From UBA57 sp013378375 (lineage in GTDB: Archaea > Thermoproteota > Nitrososphaeria > Nitrososphaerales > UBA57): DNA of 64,000 bases. The notes under the pieces are model-generated. The model saw only the letters and a list, made by a program, of their open reading frames with translations, had not been told where the DNA came from and searched no databases. The position numbers and the translations under genes are program-made. Where the stretch lies: NCBI GenBank assembly GCA_013378375.1, contig JACAFT010000001.1, positions 24,034 to 88,033 on the forward strand, in the 5' to 3' direction. How positions within the stretch are numbered: position 1 is the stretch's first letter; each line of letters opens with the position of its first letter. Of the stretch, positions 51,857-60,343 are shown in pieces.

Positions 51857-52639
51857 TATGAATAATAATATTGCAATTATTGAACCTGAAATTGTTGATA
51901 ATAAATTTACAATATTATTATCAATAATTGTTTTTCCTTTTACTAATTTATTCTTAGTATTATGATGAGTGGACAATTCAGTGTATTTATTACATTTTAC
52001 ACAATAATACTTAGCTTGAATTGTAGCTCCTAATATACTGTCAATCATTATACCTAAAAATGCTCCAATTAATATATATAGAATTGAAAAATAATCTGTT
52101 AAAAAATTAGTTGATAATGAGGAAATAAGAATTATACTTATTCCAAATATTCCTGCAACTGTTCCTAAAATTGTTATGCCTCCAGATGTTCCTGGTTCAA
52201 TTACTTTTAGATTTATTATTGATTTAGGTTTTTTTTTACTTAATAGTCCTATTTCAGTCGCTAATGTATCTCCTGTTGTTACAGCAATTGCAGTAATAAA
52301 TCCTATTAATAATAAATCAATGTTGTAAAAATTATATAATAATGCAAATATTGTAAATCCAAATCCATTTGCAATTACATTTGTCCAACTTCTCGTTCCT
52401 TCTTTTTCTTGAGCTATTCCTTTTTTTCTTTTTTGTTTAAATTTATATTTCGTAAATATAAATGATATTATGAAAAATTCTATTACTAAAATAAATCCAA
52501 TAATTCCTGTTGATAAATAAATCATATTTCCCATAAATATTGAAAGTATTGTTCCTTTAAAATCAAGAATTTTGAATTTTAATATAAATATTGACGCAAT
52601 TCCGACAATTATTGAAAATAATATATACTGTTCAATCAT
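51848..52639 (-). CDS. DUF92-family membrane protein (isoprenoid phosphate kinase-like)
   Basis: The 263-residue protein has six or more hydrophobic helices and the DUF92 signature ITAIAVTTGDTLATEIGLLS, with KVIEPGTSGGITILGTVAG near residue 150. Plant homologues (VTE6) phosphorylate phytyl phosphate; others are annotated as farnesol-kinase-like. A role in salvaging isoprenoid alcohols fits an archaeon but is inference. A late CVKCNKYTELSTHH segment could bind metal. Confidence 0.82.
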   Translation of the reverse strand: MIEQYILFSIIVGIASIFILKFKILDFKGTILSIFMGNMIYLSTGIIGFILVIEFFIISFIFTKYKFKQKRKKGIAQEKEGTRSWTNVIANGFGFTIFALLYNFYNIDLLLIGFITAIAVTTGDTLATEIGLLSKKKPKSIINLKVIEPGTSGGITILGTVAGIFGISIILISSLSTNFLTDYFSILYILIGAFLGIMIDSILGATIQAKYYCVKCNKYTELSTHHNTKNKLVKGKTIIDNNIVNLLSTISGSIIAILLFISL

Positions 52640-52675
52640 GTATATAGTTCCACTTATTATAGTCTATAAAAGATT

Positions 52676-53362
52676 TTAGAATTTTGATAATATTTCTTTG
52701 AGATTTTTTTCATGATTTTTTTTAATTAATCCTAATATTATATTATCTTTTTCTGCAAGATCTGTTGCTATTTTATCTACTTCATTTGGACCTTGTAATA
52801 TTACCATTCTTGGTTTTAATTGTGATACTCTTATTGCTACTAATGGAGATCTTCCTATTCCTACTCGTGTAAATATTAACACTCGTTCAGTTGTTGCTCC
52901 AAAAATTTTATAAAAATCAATTCCTGATAATAGATAGATTGTATTTATGCTGTCTAAAATTGTAAAACCATAAATTTTTGTATCTAACCTGTCTTCACCG
53001 TTTAATAATTCTACTTTTAATTGTTTTTTTATTTTTTCAGCAGTAATTGGTTTATTAAATTCTCCTATTCCCAATATTGCAGAATGTTCTTCTTTTAATA
53101 ATCTAGTTAATGTTTTATTGTTTGATTTATCGATAAATACTAGTGCTTCAATATATCGTTTTATAAAAATAATTCCTGGTGAATGCCTTCTTCCACTTTC
53201 ATAGTCGCTTAATACTGATGGAGATATTTTCATTCTTTGCGCTAAATTAATTTGTTTAATTTTTAATCTTTTTCTCCAAATTTTTAACATTTCTCCTGGA
53301 TTGTTACTAGTGATTATATTTCCTGCAATTTTTGCAACTATTTCTGTATCGGAATTGTCCAT
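52676..53362 (-). CDS. XRE-type helix-turn-helix transcription regulator
   Basis: Residues about 22-80 form a Cro/CI-type HTH (MLKIWRKRLKIKQINLAQRM, SPSVLSDYESGRRHSPG). The rest, to residue 228, has the layout of the conserved archaeal COG1709-like regulators: ITAEKIKKQLKVELLNGED, YGFTILDSINTIYLLSG, FTRVGIGRSPLVAIRVSQL and PRMVILQGPNEVDKIATDLA. The ligand and targets are unknown. It is 52 bp before a small coiled-coil gene on the same strand. Confidence 0.85.
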   Translation of the reverse strand: MDNSDTEIVAKIAGNIITSNNPGEMLKIWRKRLKIKQINLAQRMKISPSVLSDYESGRRHSPGIIFIKRYIEALVFIDKSNNKTLTRLLKEEHSAILGIGEFNKPITAEKIKKQLKVELLNGEDRLDTKIYGFTILDSINTIYLLSGIDFYKIFGATTERVLIFTRVGIGRSPLVAIRVSQLKPRMVILQGPNEVDKIATDLAEKDNIILGLIKKNHEKNLKEILSKF

Positions 53363-53414
53363 TATATTAGTTAATCATCGAAGTTTTATATATTTTGACA
53401 TATATTTTTTAAAC

Positions 53415-53684
53415 TTACTCTAATAATTCTTTATTATCTTGAAGCCATTTTTCCCAGGCATTGAGTCTTTTTAATTGATTTTCTCTAACCTTATTTTCCC
53501 TTATTACTTCAAAGTAAGTTTTTCCAAGTTCATTTAACTTAATATTCACAAGTTTATTTAGAATTTTTGATAATTCCTTGACTTCAGAGTTATTATTTGC
53601 ATCTTCTAGATCATCAAGTAATTCTATTGCATTTTTTCTTTTTTCTAATTGTGAATATATTTCCGTGGCCATCTTGCCCAACAT
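53415..53684 (-). CDS. Small helical (coiled-coil) protein of unknown function
   Basis: The 89-residue protein is highly charged and helical throughout (IYSQLEKRKNAIELLDDLED, EVKELSKILNKLVNIKLNEL, NQLKRLNAWEKWLQDNKELL). The ATG at 53684 or at 53672 (MATEIYSQ) may start it. No family recognised. It is divergent from the first winged-helix protein across about 49 bp, and 52 bp upstream of the XRE regulator, so it may belong to the same regulatory neighbourhood. Confidence 0.6.
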   Translation of the reverse strand: MLGKMATEIYSQLEKRKNAIELLDDLEDANNNSEVKELSKILNKLVNIKLNELGKTYFEVIRENKVRENQLKRLNAWEKWLQDNKELLE

Positions 53685-53733
53685 GTATTAAGAAACATTG
53701 AAATATAAATGTTGTGCAACATGCACAATAACC

Positions 53734-54153
53734 ATGTCTAAAGACGATAATATGATTACTATTAAATTAAAACGTGGAAATACAGAAATTGAAATAACTT
53801 GTCCAGAGGAAAAAGTTAAACAAACAGTAGAAAATGTTATTCGTGGTTTAGAACCTGAATTAATTTCAAATCCTGTATCTGCCGTTAATGAACCTGTAAA
53901 ATCTATTTCTGAATCTAAAACTCCTAAACCCAATGTTATTTGTCGCGATCTTATATACTCATTATGGCAAGAGAACTGGTTTAGAATTGAAAAAAATTTA
54001 TCAGACGTATCTGAAGAATTATCTCGTAACGGCTACCATTATGATAAAACAAGTATCTCTCATTCATTGGCCGATCTAGTACGAGAAAATGTATTGACTA
54101 GAGTTGGTTCAATAAGAAATTATAGATATGTGCAAAAAAAACCTCCACCATAA
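53734..54153 (+). CDS. Winged-helix protein A of a related small-protein cluster
   Basis: From the ATG at 53734 the product is 139 residues; an upstream in-frame extension to 53698 covers promoter DNA. Residues 8-45 are a beta-rich module, ITIKLKRGNTEIEITCPEEK followed by a short helix. A polar linker (46-75) leads to a winged helix (IYSLWQENWFRIEKNLSDVS, then SRNGYHYDKTSISHSLADLV) ending in a basic strand. The next gene has the same module order. No named family is recognised; DNA binding is inferred from the winged helix. Confidence 0.7.
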   Translation: MSKDDNMITIKLKRGNTEIEITCPEEKVKQTVENVIRGLEPELISNPVSAVNEPVKSISESKTPKPNVICRDLIYSLWQENWFRIEKNLSDVSEELSRNGYHYDKTSISHSLADLVRENVLTRVGSIRNYRYVQKKPPP

Positions 54154-54187
54154 GGTATATTAAATTTGAATGTTGAAAATACTTTGA

Positions 54188-54664
54188 ATGACTGAGCCAA
54201 TTCGAATAAAATTACGTTTATCTAATACTGAAATAGAACTTGAGTGTTCTTTGACTGATATGGATAAGGTTTTCTCTCAAATACCTAAATTAATCCAAAT
54301 ATTAAAAAAATCATCTCTTGATACTTCTAATGAAAATAATAAAATTAATGTAAATCCTTCTACTTTGGATATGCCTCCAAATATTAATATTCATAAATCT
54401 GATTCGTTAACTGACGTTCTTATAAAAATTTTCCAAAGTTCTTGGTCTAATAATCCAAAAAAACTTAATGAAATTCGTGAAACTCTGAACTCTTATGGTC
54501 TGATTTATCCAAAACAAACTGTTGCTGTTACTTTGCTTAGAATGGCTAAGTCTGGTAAGTTGAGACGATTTAAGAGCAATGCCGGTGATTATGTTTATAC
54601 TGCTTCAAATTCTCTTTTATCATCTGATGTAGACGATAATGAATTCGATATTCTTACTAATTGA
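54188..54664 (+). CDS. Winged-helix protein B, paralogue of A
   Basis: The 158-residue protein repeats the layout of A: N-terminal IRIKLRLSNTEIELECS (residues 5-21) with a helix, a linker rich in Asn and Ser, then a winged helix LIKIFQSSWSNNPKKLNEIR and SYGLIYPKQTVAVTLLRMAK, with a basic wing GKLRRFKSNAGDYVY. The two can be aligned end to end by eye at low identity, indicating tandem duplication. It is 34 bp after A and its stop overlaps the start of C. Confidence 0.7.
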   Translation: MTEPIRIKLRLSNTEIELECSLTDMDKVFSQIPKLIQILKKSSLDTSNENNKINVNPSTLDMPPNINIHKSDSLTDVLIKIFQSSWSNNPKKLNEIRETLNSYGLIYPKQTVAVTLLRMAKSGKLRRFKSNAGDYVYTASNSLLSSDVDDNEFDILTN

Positions 54665-55170
54665 TCGGTGATATTTTGGATAATATTTCAGTCACAATAA
54701 CTTTTGAACAAACTACTGTGGATTTTAAAGGAAAACCTGAAGTCGTCCTGTGTTCTATTAACGACTTTTTATTAAAAGAAATACCAAATATTAGTATAGC
54801 AAAAAAGATCTCAAAAAATTACTCTTTGGAAGATATTATTCTGAAATTTTCAGATATTATCAAAATAACTCCTGAAGGACCTCGAATTTGGATAAATTCT
54901 AAGAAATTAAGCGATAGAGAGCATATTTGTTTACAATTACTTGCTAATCATGTTGCATATCTAGCAGGAAAGACAAATATTTCATCATTATCTATAAATG
55001 AACTTAGTATGTTGACTAGTTTAAATCCAAAATCCATAAGTTCTCGATTAAGTGAATTACAAAAATTAAATTATGTGTCTAAACAAAATTCCACACAACA
55101 AATCTTATTTAAAATTACTACTAAAGGAATATACTGGTTAGAAAATTTATTGGTTAAAGATGTGAATTAA
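54661..55170 (+). CDS. Winged-helix protein C with a related N-terminal module
   Basis: The 169-residue protein begins with a similar strand module (ISVTITFEQTTVDFKGKPE near residue 9) and helix, a distinct middle, and a C-terminal winged helix (SSLSINELSMLTSLNPKSIS, SRLSELQKLNYVSK) ending in FKITTKGIYWLENLL. The HTH is of a different, more classical kind than in A and B. The start is TTG at 54661 or TTG at 54676. TTGA overlap with B's stop, and the membrane gene begins directly after its stop. Confidence 0.7.
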   Translation: MIGDILDNISVTITFEQTTVDFKGKPEVVLCSINDFLLKEIPNISIAKKISKNYSLEDIILKFSDIIKITPEGPRIWINSKKLSDREHICLQLLANHVAYLAGKTNISSLSINELSMLTSLNPKSISSRLSELQKLNYVSKQNSTQQILFKITTKGIYWLENLLVKDVN

Positions 55171-55452
55171 TTGAAAAGAAATTGGTTGATTATTGGATTG
55201 TTTATTTCTGTTCTTGGTATTATTGCAATTATTAATGCTATTACGCAAATTGAAACTGTTGAACAGCAACTTCTTGATCAACAAGCCGGACTAATTCAAA
55301 TTTCTGATGAAAATTTAGCGACTATACGTGCCGGATCTCATTTAACTTTTCTCTATGCTAGAGGACTTTTTGTTACCGGACTTATTATTTCCTTTTATTC
55401 AGTTTTAGAAGAAATTAAAATTCTGATTAATCGTTCTTTAGGTAGAAATTAA
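55171..55452 (+). CDS. Two-helix membrane protein at the end of the winged-helix cluster
   Basis: The 93-residue protein has an N-terminal helix (about 5-24, WLIIGLFISVLGIIAIINAI), an extracellular-type polar loop with ETVEQQLLDQQAGLIQISDE, and a second helix (about 58-80). The TTG start immediately follows the stop of protein C, so it is translationally linked. No family recognised. It could tether or signal to the soluble winged-helix proteins, which is inference from the operon only. Confidence 0.65.
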   Translation: MKRNWLIIGLFISVLGIIAIINAITQIETVEQQLLDQQAGLIQISDENLATIRAGSHLTFLYARGLFVTGLIISFYSVLEEIKILINRSLGRN

Positions 55453-55463
55453 ATTCTAAATTA

Positions 55464-57296
55464 TTATAATTTTGTAATTACGATATTTTTTTTCATAATA
55501 ATTGAACTCATAATTGTTTTTCCTATTTCTGAATTTTTTGCTACTCTAATTTTATTTTTTTTACCTACCGTTGCAGAAAAAATATATTCGTTATTAACAT
55601 ATACATTTAGTTCTTTTCCATTTACTTTTCTTTTAAATAAAAAGTCTATTGAATTTCCTGATTCATGTATTGTATGATTGATACTATTTCCAAGTGAATT
55701 TGTTAATGGTTCTACATCGATTCTTATGCCTAATTCCTTTTCTGTTCTAGTTATTTCTTGACCATTTTTTCCAATAATTTTTGGAATGACTTGTTTTTCT
55801 GCTTTAACAGTTGCTCGTTTTGACGTTGTCATTTCAACTTCAATTTCATTTTTATATTTTGATAATATTTTATTTAATTTTTGTTTAACATCCTCTTTTT
55901 CAATTATTTCCTTTTTTTCAATATCGATAACTGGTATGATTACTTTTTCTTCTCCATATGTATAAATTTCATATTCGAGTTTTAAATCATCAAAATCTCT
56001 AATTTCGATTACAGGTCTAGTTAAATCTGCTTCTAGCATTCCTGTTGGAACTTTCATTACTAATTCAAGTTGATATGTTTTTGATATTTCTCCATTTTTT
56101 AGAAAAATTACTGTATCTATTACACTACTTATCATTCCAAATTCGATTCTTTCTACAAATCTTTGAATTGCATTAACAGGATTACTTGCATGAACTACTC
56201 CTATCATTCCTACTCCTGATAAGCGTAAATCTGCGAAAATTATGAAATCTCTAGTCTTTCTTACTTCATCAAATACAGTATAATCTGGTCTTACTAACAA
56301 TAGTATTTCTGCAGTCTTTTCAAAGTCTCCCTCCAATTGTCCATATTGAGAAATTTCTGGATTTACTTGAAGATCTTTTGGTGACTCAATTGTTTTGACA
56401 ATTTTACTTTTTGAAGAATAAAATTCTGCTAAACTTGAAGCAAATGTACTTTTTCCTGAACCTGGACTTCCTGCTACTAAAATTCCTTCAGCTGATTGTT
56501 CTATTCTATTCATTAATTTTTTTGATATATCATAATCACTGATTTGTAATTTTTTTATCGGTTTTATAATAGTTACTTCTGCTCTATCAGAAAATGGCGG
56601 TGTTGTAATTGTTATTCTAAATTTATCAAGCTGAATTACTTTTGCTCCCTCTCGAATTATTTGCTTGTCTTTTTTTTCACTTATTCTTGCAAATTCTTCT
56701 ATATCTTTAATTATTTTATTTATTTCATCTTCTTCTATTGATTCTCCTATTGATATTAATTCTGTATCTCCGGGTAATCCTTTTTTTATTCTTATTGGTA
56801 TTCCTTGTTTAATATGCACACTTGTAATTAATTCATCATTGAAAAATTTTTCAAGAGTATTTTCTTTATCATTAATTATTTTTGGTATATAGTTAACTTT
56901 TGCACCCATTGCTTCTGCTACTATTGCTTGTACATAGTCACCTGTAAATAAAATTGCTTCATTTTTTATTGATTCATCTCGAATTATTGCATCTATTCTT
57001 CCACTTCTAGATAATTTAATATCTTCTAGAGATGGTCTTGTTCCTAGATATCTGAATTTAATCTTTTTTTTCGTAGCAATGCTTCTTATTTTATTTAATT
57101 CTTCTAATCCTAAAAATCCTATTTCTTTATTTTTTGATGCTTGTGCTTGTAATTCGTCTAATACTGCAATTGGTATAATGATTTCAGAATTTTTTATTTC
57201 ATTATTGTTTATTTTTTCTGATAATATTCCATTTATTATTATACTTGTGTCGGGAACAATCTTTACTTTATCAAATTTATCCATATTTTTATTCAT
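55464..57296 (-). CDS. pina: PINA: PIN domain, PilT-type ATPase and KH domain protein
   Basis: The 610-residue protein has a PIN nuclease-like domain (VPDTSIIINGIL, PIAVLDELQAQ, DAIIRDESI, LFTGDYVQAIVA), a VirB11/PilT-type ATPase (Walker A VAGSPGSGKSTFAS near residue 275, VFDEVRKTRDF, GMIGVVHASNP) and a C-terminal KH domain (IPKIIGKNGQEITRTEKELG). This order is COG1855/PINA. In Sulfolobus islandicus PINA migrates Holliday junctions and interacts with Hjc and Hjm/Hel308; both partners are encoded here. Confidence 0.9.
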   Translation of the reverse strand: MNKNMDKFDKVKIVPDTSIIINGILSEKINNNEIKNSEIIIPIAVLDELQAQASKNKEIGFLGLEELNKIRSIATKKKIKFRYLGTRPSLEDIKLSRSGRIDAIIRDESIKNEAILFTGDYVQAIVAEAMGAKVNYIPKIINDKENTLEKFFNDELITSVHIKQGIPIRIKKGLPGDTELISIGESIEEDEINKIIKDIEEFARISEKKDKQIIREGAKVIQLDKFRITITTPPFSDRAEVTIIKPIKKLQISDYDISKKLMNRIEQSAEGILVAGSPGSGKSTFASSLAEFYSSKSKIVKTIESPKDLQVNPEISQYGQLEGDFEKTAEILLLVRPDYTVFDEVRKTRDFIIFADLRLSGVGMIGVVHASNPVNAIQRFVERIEFGMISSVIDTVIFLKNGEISKTYQLELVMKVPTGMLEADLTRPVIEIRDFDDLKLEYEIYTYGEEKVIIPVIDIEKKEIIEKEDVKQKLNKILSKYKNEIEVEMTTSKRATVKAEKQVIPKIIGKNGQEITRTEKELGIRIDVEPLTNSLGNSINHTIHESGNSIDFLFKRKVNGKELNVYVNNEYIFSATVGKKNKIRVAKNSEIGKTIMSSIIMKKNIVITKL

Positions 57297-57338
57297 ATTT
57301 AATAAAACTAATATCTGCCGATTATTATAAATCTACTA

Positions 57339-58796
57339 TTGAATTCATTATCTAAATATGAAGATGTATTGTATTCTATTCTTAAAAAATTAGAAACATT
57401 TAATGTTGAATATGCGGAAGCAAGATTTCATTCTATAAAGGAACTTGCAGCTATTTTACAGAATGGAGAACCAAAGCCTACTATTTCAATTGAAAAACAA
57501 GGTATTGGCATTCGTTTGATTTATGATGGAGTTCTGGTATTTGCATCAACTAACATGTTTGATGATTCTATTAATGAACTTATAGAAAAGACAATCATGA
57601 AAGCTAAATCTTCCAAGAAAATATTAAAGTCTCAAATTAAATTTTCTCCAGAGAAATCAAATAAGAAGGAATGGTCTGCTATCGAGAAAGATAATTTAAA
57701 AAATATTCATGTAGACGATATGATTTCTGTTCTTAAAGAAGTTGACGGATATATTACTTCATTTAATTCTGATATTTCTTTGCCAAATCGAACTCTTATT
57801 TTAGATAATTCTATTGAAGAAAAATTTTATGTTAATACTGATGGAACTCATTTGTTGAGTCATGTTCCTAGAGTTTCATTTCATAGTCAGATTACTGCTA
57901 ATTACAATGGACAATTATCTTCATTTAGTATTCCTGCCGGTTACGCAGGACTTGGCCGTTCTGGAGGTTGGGAAGTGATTAAAACTTTTGATCTTAGTAA
58001 TTATGTACCTAAACAATTAGTTATTGCATCAAATTCAATTAAATCTAAATCTGAAAAATTTGATGAAGATATAGATGTAATTGTTGGTCCTGACATTGCA
58101 GGTTTAGTCGCTCATGAATCTTGCGGTCATCCTTTTGAAGCTGATCGAATTCTTGGAAGGGAAGCTGCCCAAGCTGGTGAATCATATCTTGGTTTTGACT
58201 GTAATGGCACACAAATAGGTAGTAAAGAAGTCTATGTTAGTGATGATCCAACAATTCCTGGATCTATGGGTTTCTATTTATTTGATGATGAAGGTGTTGA
58301 ATCAAAGAAAAGGCAATTAATTACTGGTGGTGTAATTACTGATTTATTGCATAATCGAGAAACTTCATTTAAAATAAATCTTCATAGTAATGCTTCATCT
58401 AGAAGTACTGAATTTGACAAAGAACCCATTATTCGAATGTCAAATACATTCATTGAACCTGGTGATTATGAATTAGATGAATTACTGACAGATGTCAAAA
58501 ATGGCGTATACATTAAAAATTTCATGGAATGGAATATTGACGATAGGCGAGAAAATCAACGTTATGTTGGATTTGAAGCATATAAAATCAAGAATGGTGA
58601 ATTAGATATAAATATTAAATCACCTGTATTGGAACTCACATCGAAGAAATTTTGGTCTTCCGTAGATGCTCGTTCTAAGAATCTTAATTTTAAAGCTGCG
58701 AATTGTGGTAAAGGAATACCTATGCAGGGTGCTCCTGTTTGGACCGGTGCTCCCGACGTTCGACTAAGAAATCTAAGAGTAGGTACGAGAACATGA
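57339..58796 (+). CDS. tldD: TldD metalloprotease subunit
   Basis: The 485-residue protein has the active-site motif VAHESCGHPFEADRILGRE near residue 257 (HExxxH plus downstream Cys region), with N-terminal ISIEKQGIGIRLIYDG and C-terminal GAPVWTGAPDVRLRNLRVGT. TldD and TldE form a heterodimer that degrades unfolded peptides in a narrow channel. The start is TTG at 57339. Its ATGA stop/start overlap with tldE shows coupled translation. A processing role for a ribosomal peptide cannot be excluded, but no precursor was seen nearby. Confidence 0.95.
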   Translation: MNSLSKYEDVLYSILKKLETFNVEYAEARFHSIKELAAILQNGEPKPTISIEKQGIGIRLIYDGVLVFASTNMFDDSINELIEKTIMKAKSSKKILKSQIKFSPEKSNKKEWSAIEKDNLKNIHVDDMISVLKEVDGYITSFNSDISLPNRTLILDNSIEEKFYVNTDGTHLLSHVPRVSFHSQITANYNGQLSSFSIPAGYAGLGRSGGWEVIKTFDLSNYVPKQLVIASNSIKSKSEKFDEDIDVIVGPDIAGLVAHESCGHPFEADRILGREAAQAGESYLGFDCNGTQIGSKEVYVSDDPTIPGSMGFYLFDDEGVESKKRQLITGGVITDLLHNRETSFKINLHSNASSRSTEFDKEPIIRMSNTFIEPGDYELDELLTDVKNGVYIKNFMEWNIDDRRENQRYVGFEAYKIKNGELDINIKSPVLELTSKKFWSSVDARSKNLNFKAANCGKGIPMQGAPVWTGAPDVRLRNLRVGTRT

Positions 58797-60121
58797 ATAT
58801 AGATGATATATTATCAATCGTAGATACGAAAATTTCTTCTCTTAATTGTGATGATTATTCATTACTTCTTAGTAAAGAACATGAAGATTTAATTCGATTT
58901 AGTAATAATTCTATTGATGTTTTTGATAATATTGAAAATATTTCTATATCAATTTATCTTGGAAAAGATAAAAAACGTGCTGGAGGAGTATTATATAATT
59001 TAGACGAAAATTCAATTCTTAAGTATATAGATTCATTGTTTCAATTTTGTAATGATTCTCCAATAAATAATGATTATACAAATCTTCCTACAGGACCTTT
59101 TAATTATAGTACTAATCGTTCAATCGATATTGATGAAGTAAATAATTACGAATCTATTATTGATCATGTCGAAAATTCAATAAATTCTGGACTGCAATCT
59201 GGCGCATCAAGAGTCTGTGGTTCATTTACAAGTACAAAATCTGAAATATTCCTGAAAACTTCTACTGGAATAGAATCTCACGACGATTCGTTTACAAATT
59301 TATTAAATATTCGTGCATTCACTGAATCTAAATCTAGTGGACATGGAATATCTTGTTCAGCTTCAATTAATGATATTGATTCTGAAAATGCCGGTTTAAT
59401 TGCTGGCGATTATGCTAAATTATCAATAAATCCAAAATTATGTGAACCCGGAAAATATGATATTTTATTTTCCCCTACTGTAGCTGCTGATATATTTCAA
59501 TTTGTTGGTCATGCTGCTTCTGCCGACTCTATTGATTCTGGTGATTCATTTTTTACTGACAAAATAAACTTACAAGTTTCATCTGAGAATTTATCAATCT
59601 CTGATATTGGAAATCCTGAAGGTGGTATTTACAATCGTATTTTTGATGATGAAGGTATACCTACACAGTCTACAAATATTATTGAAAATGGTATCTTGAA
59701 AAACTATCTTCATAATATGACTACTGCTAATAAATATGGAGTGAAATCTACTGGTAATGCTGGAATTATAGCTCCATCATATTGGAATCTTGAAGTTTCT
59801 TCTGGTTCTCTTACTGTTGAAGAACAATTATCTTCAATAGATGATGGTCTATTAATTACTAATAATTGGTATACAAGGTTTCAAAATCCTGCGGCAGGTT
59901 CATATTCTACAGTCCCTCGAGACGCATGTTTCATTATTAATAATGGAAAAATTACAACTCCTATTCACGGAATTCGTATTAGTGATGAAATACCAAGGCA
60001 ATTATCGAATATTGATTCTTTATCTAAAATACGTAATTGGATTAGTTGGTGGGAGGTAGAAATTCCTGTATTATCTCCTTCAATAGTAGTTAAAGACGTT
60101 CCAATTACTAGATCTACATAG
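58793..60121 (+). CDS. tldE: TldE (PmbA) partner subunit
   Basis: The start is the ATG at 58793 within the tldD stop, giving 442 residues; an in-frame extension to 58739 lies inside tldD and is rejected. It has the TldE layout (LLSKEHEDLIRFSNNSIDVF, ISIYLGKDKKRAGG, FSPTVAADIFQFVGHAASAD, IFDDEGIPTQSTNIIENGIL), lacking the HExxxH site, as expected for the inactive scaffolding subunit. A 41-residue zinc-like gene follows. Confidence 0.94.
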   Translation: MNIDDILSIVDTKISSLNCDDYSLLLSKEHEDLIRFSNNSIDVFDNIENISISIYLGKDKKRAGGVLYNLDENSILKYIDSLFQFCNDSPINNDYTNLPTGPFNYSTNRSIDIDEVNNYESIIDHVENSINSGLQSGASRVCGSFTSTKSEIFLKTSTGIESHDDSFTNLLNIRAFTESKSSGHGISCSASINDIDSENAGLIAGDYAKLSINPKLCEPGKYDILFSPTVAADIFQFVGHAASADSIDSGDSFFTDKINLQVSSENLSISDIGNPEGGIYNRIFDDEGIPTQSTNIIENGILKNYLHNMTTANKYGVKSTGNAGIIAPSYWNLEVSSGSLTVEEQLSSIDDGLLITNNWYTRFQNPAAGSYSTVPRDACFIINNGKITTPIHGIRISDEIPRQLSNIDSLSKIRNWISWWEVEIPVLSPSIVVKDVPITRST

Positions 60122-60157
60122 TTATTGATATAAATACAATAAATGTGAAAATATGTT

Positions 60158-60283
60158 ATGAATGAGTGTTTATTATGCGGCGATACATTTGTCCCACCAA
60201 CTGAGGCGCATATGATCGAAAATTTGTGTTATGGTTGTTTATTTGATCCAAATAGAATTGAAGAATATGATTGTAATATATGA
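60158..60283 (+). CDS. Very small CxxC/CxxC protein, 41 residues
   Basis: An ATG-started frame encodes 41 residues with two CxxC pairs (NECLLCGDTFVPP at 2-14, ENLCYGCLFDPNRI at 21-34), a good zinc-knuckle spacing, and an acidic C-terminus. It lies 36 bp after tldE and 60 bp before the thermosome gene on the same strand. No family recognised. The regular Cys spacing argues against a chance frame. Confidence 0.6.
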   Translation: MNECLLCGDTFVPPTEAHMIENLCYGCLFDPNRIEEYDCNI

Positions 60284-60343
60284 AAATCTCCAAAATGTTT
60301 AATTATTCTAGTAATCAAAGTAAATTAAATTAAGTGATATGAT

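Noticed and set aside
53688..53933. An 81-codon minus-strand frame over the promoter and start of winged-helix protein A
   Set aside because: It is antisense to a gene with clear domain structure and coupling, and lacks family features.
57339..60121. TldD/TldE as part of a peptide-antibiotic cluster
   Set aside because: No precursor peptide, exporter or modification enzyme lies nearby; TldD/E are common housekeeping genes in archaea.
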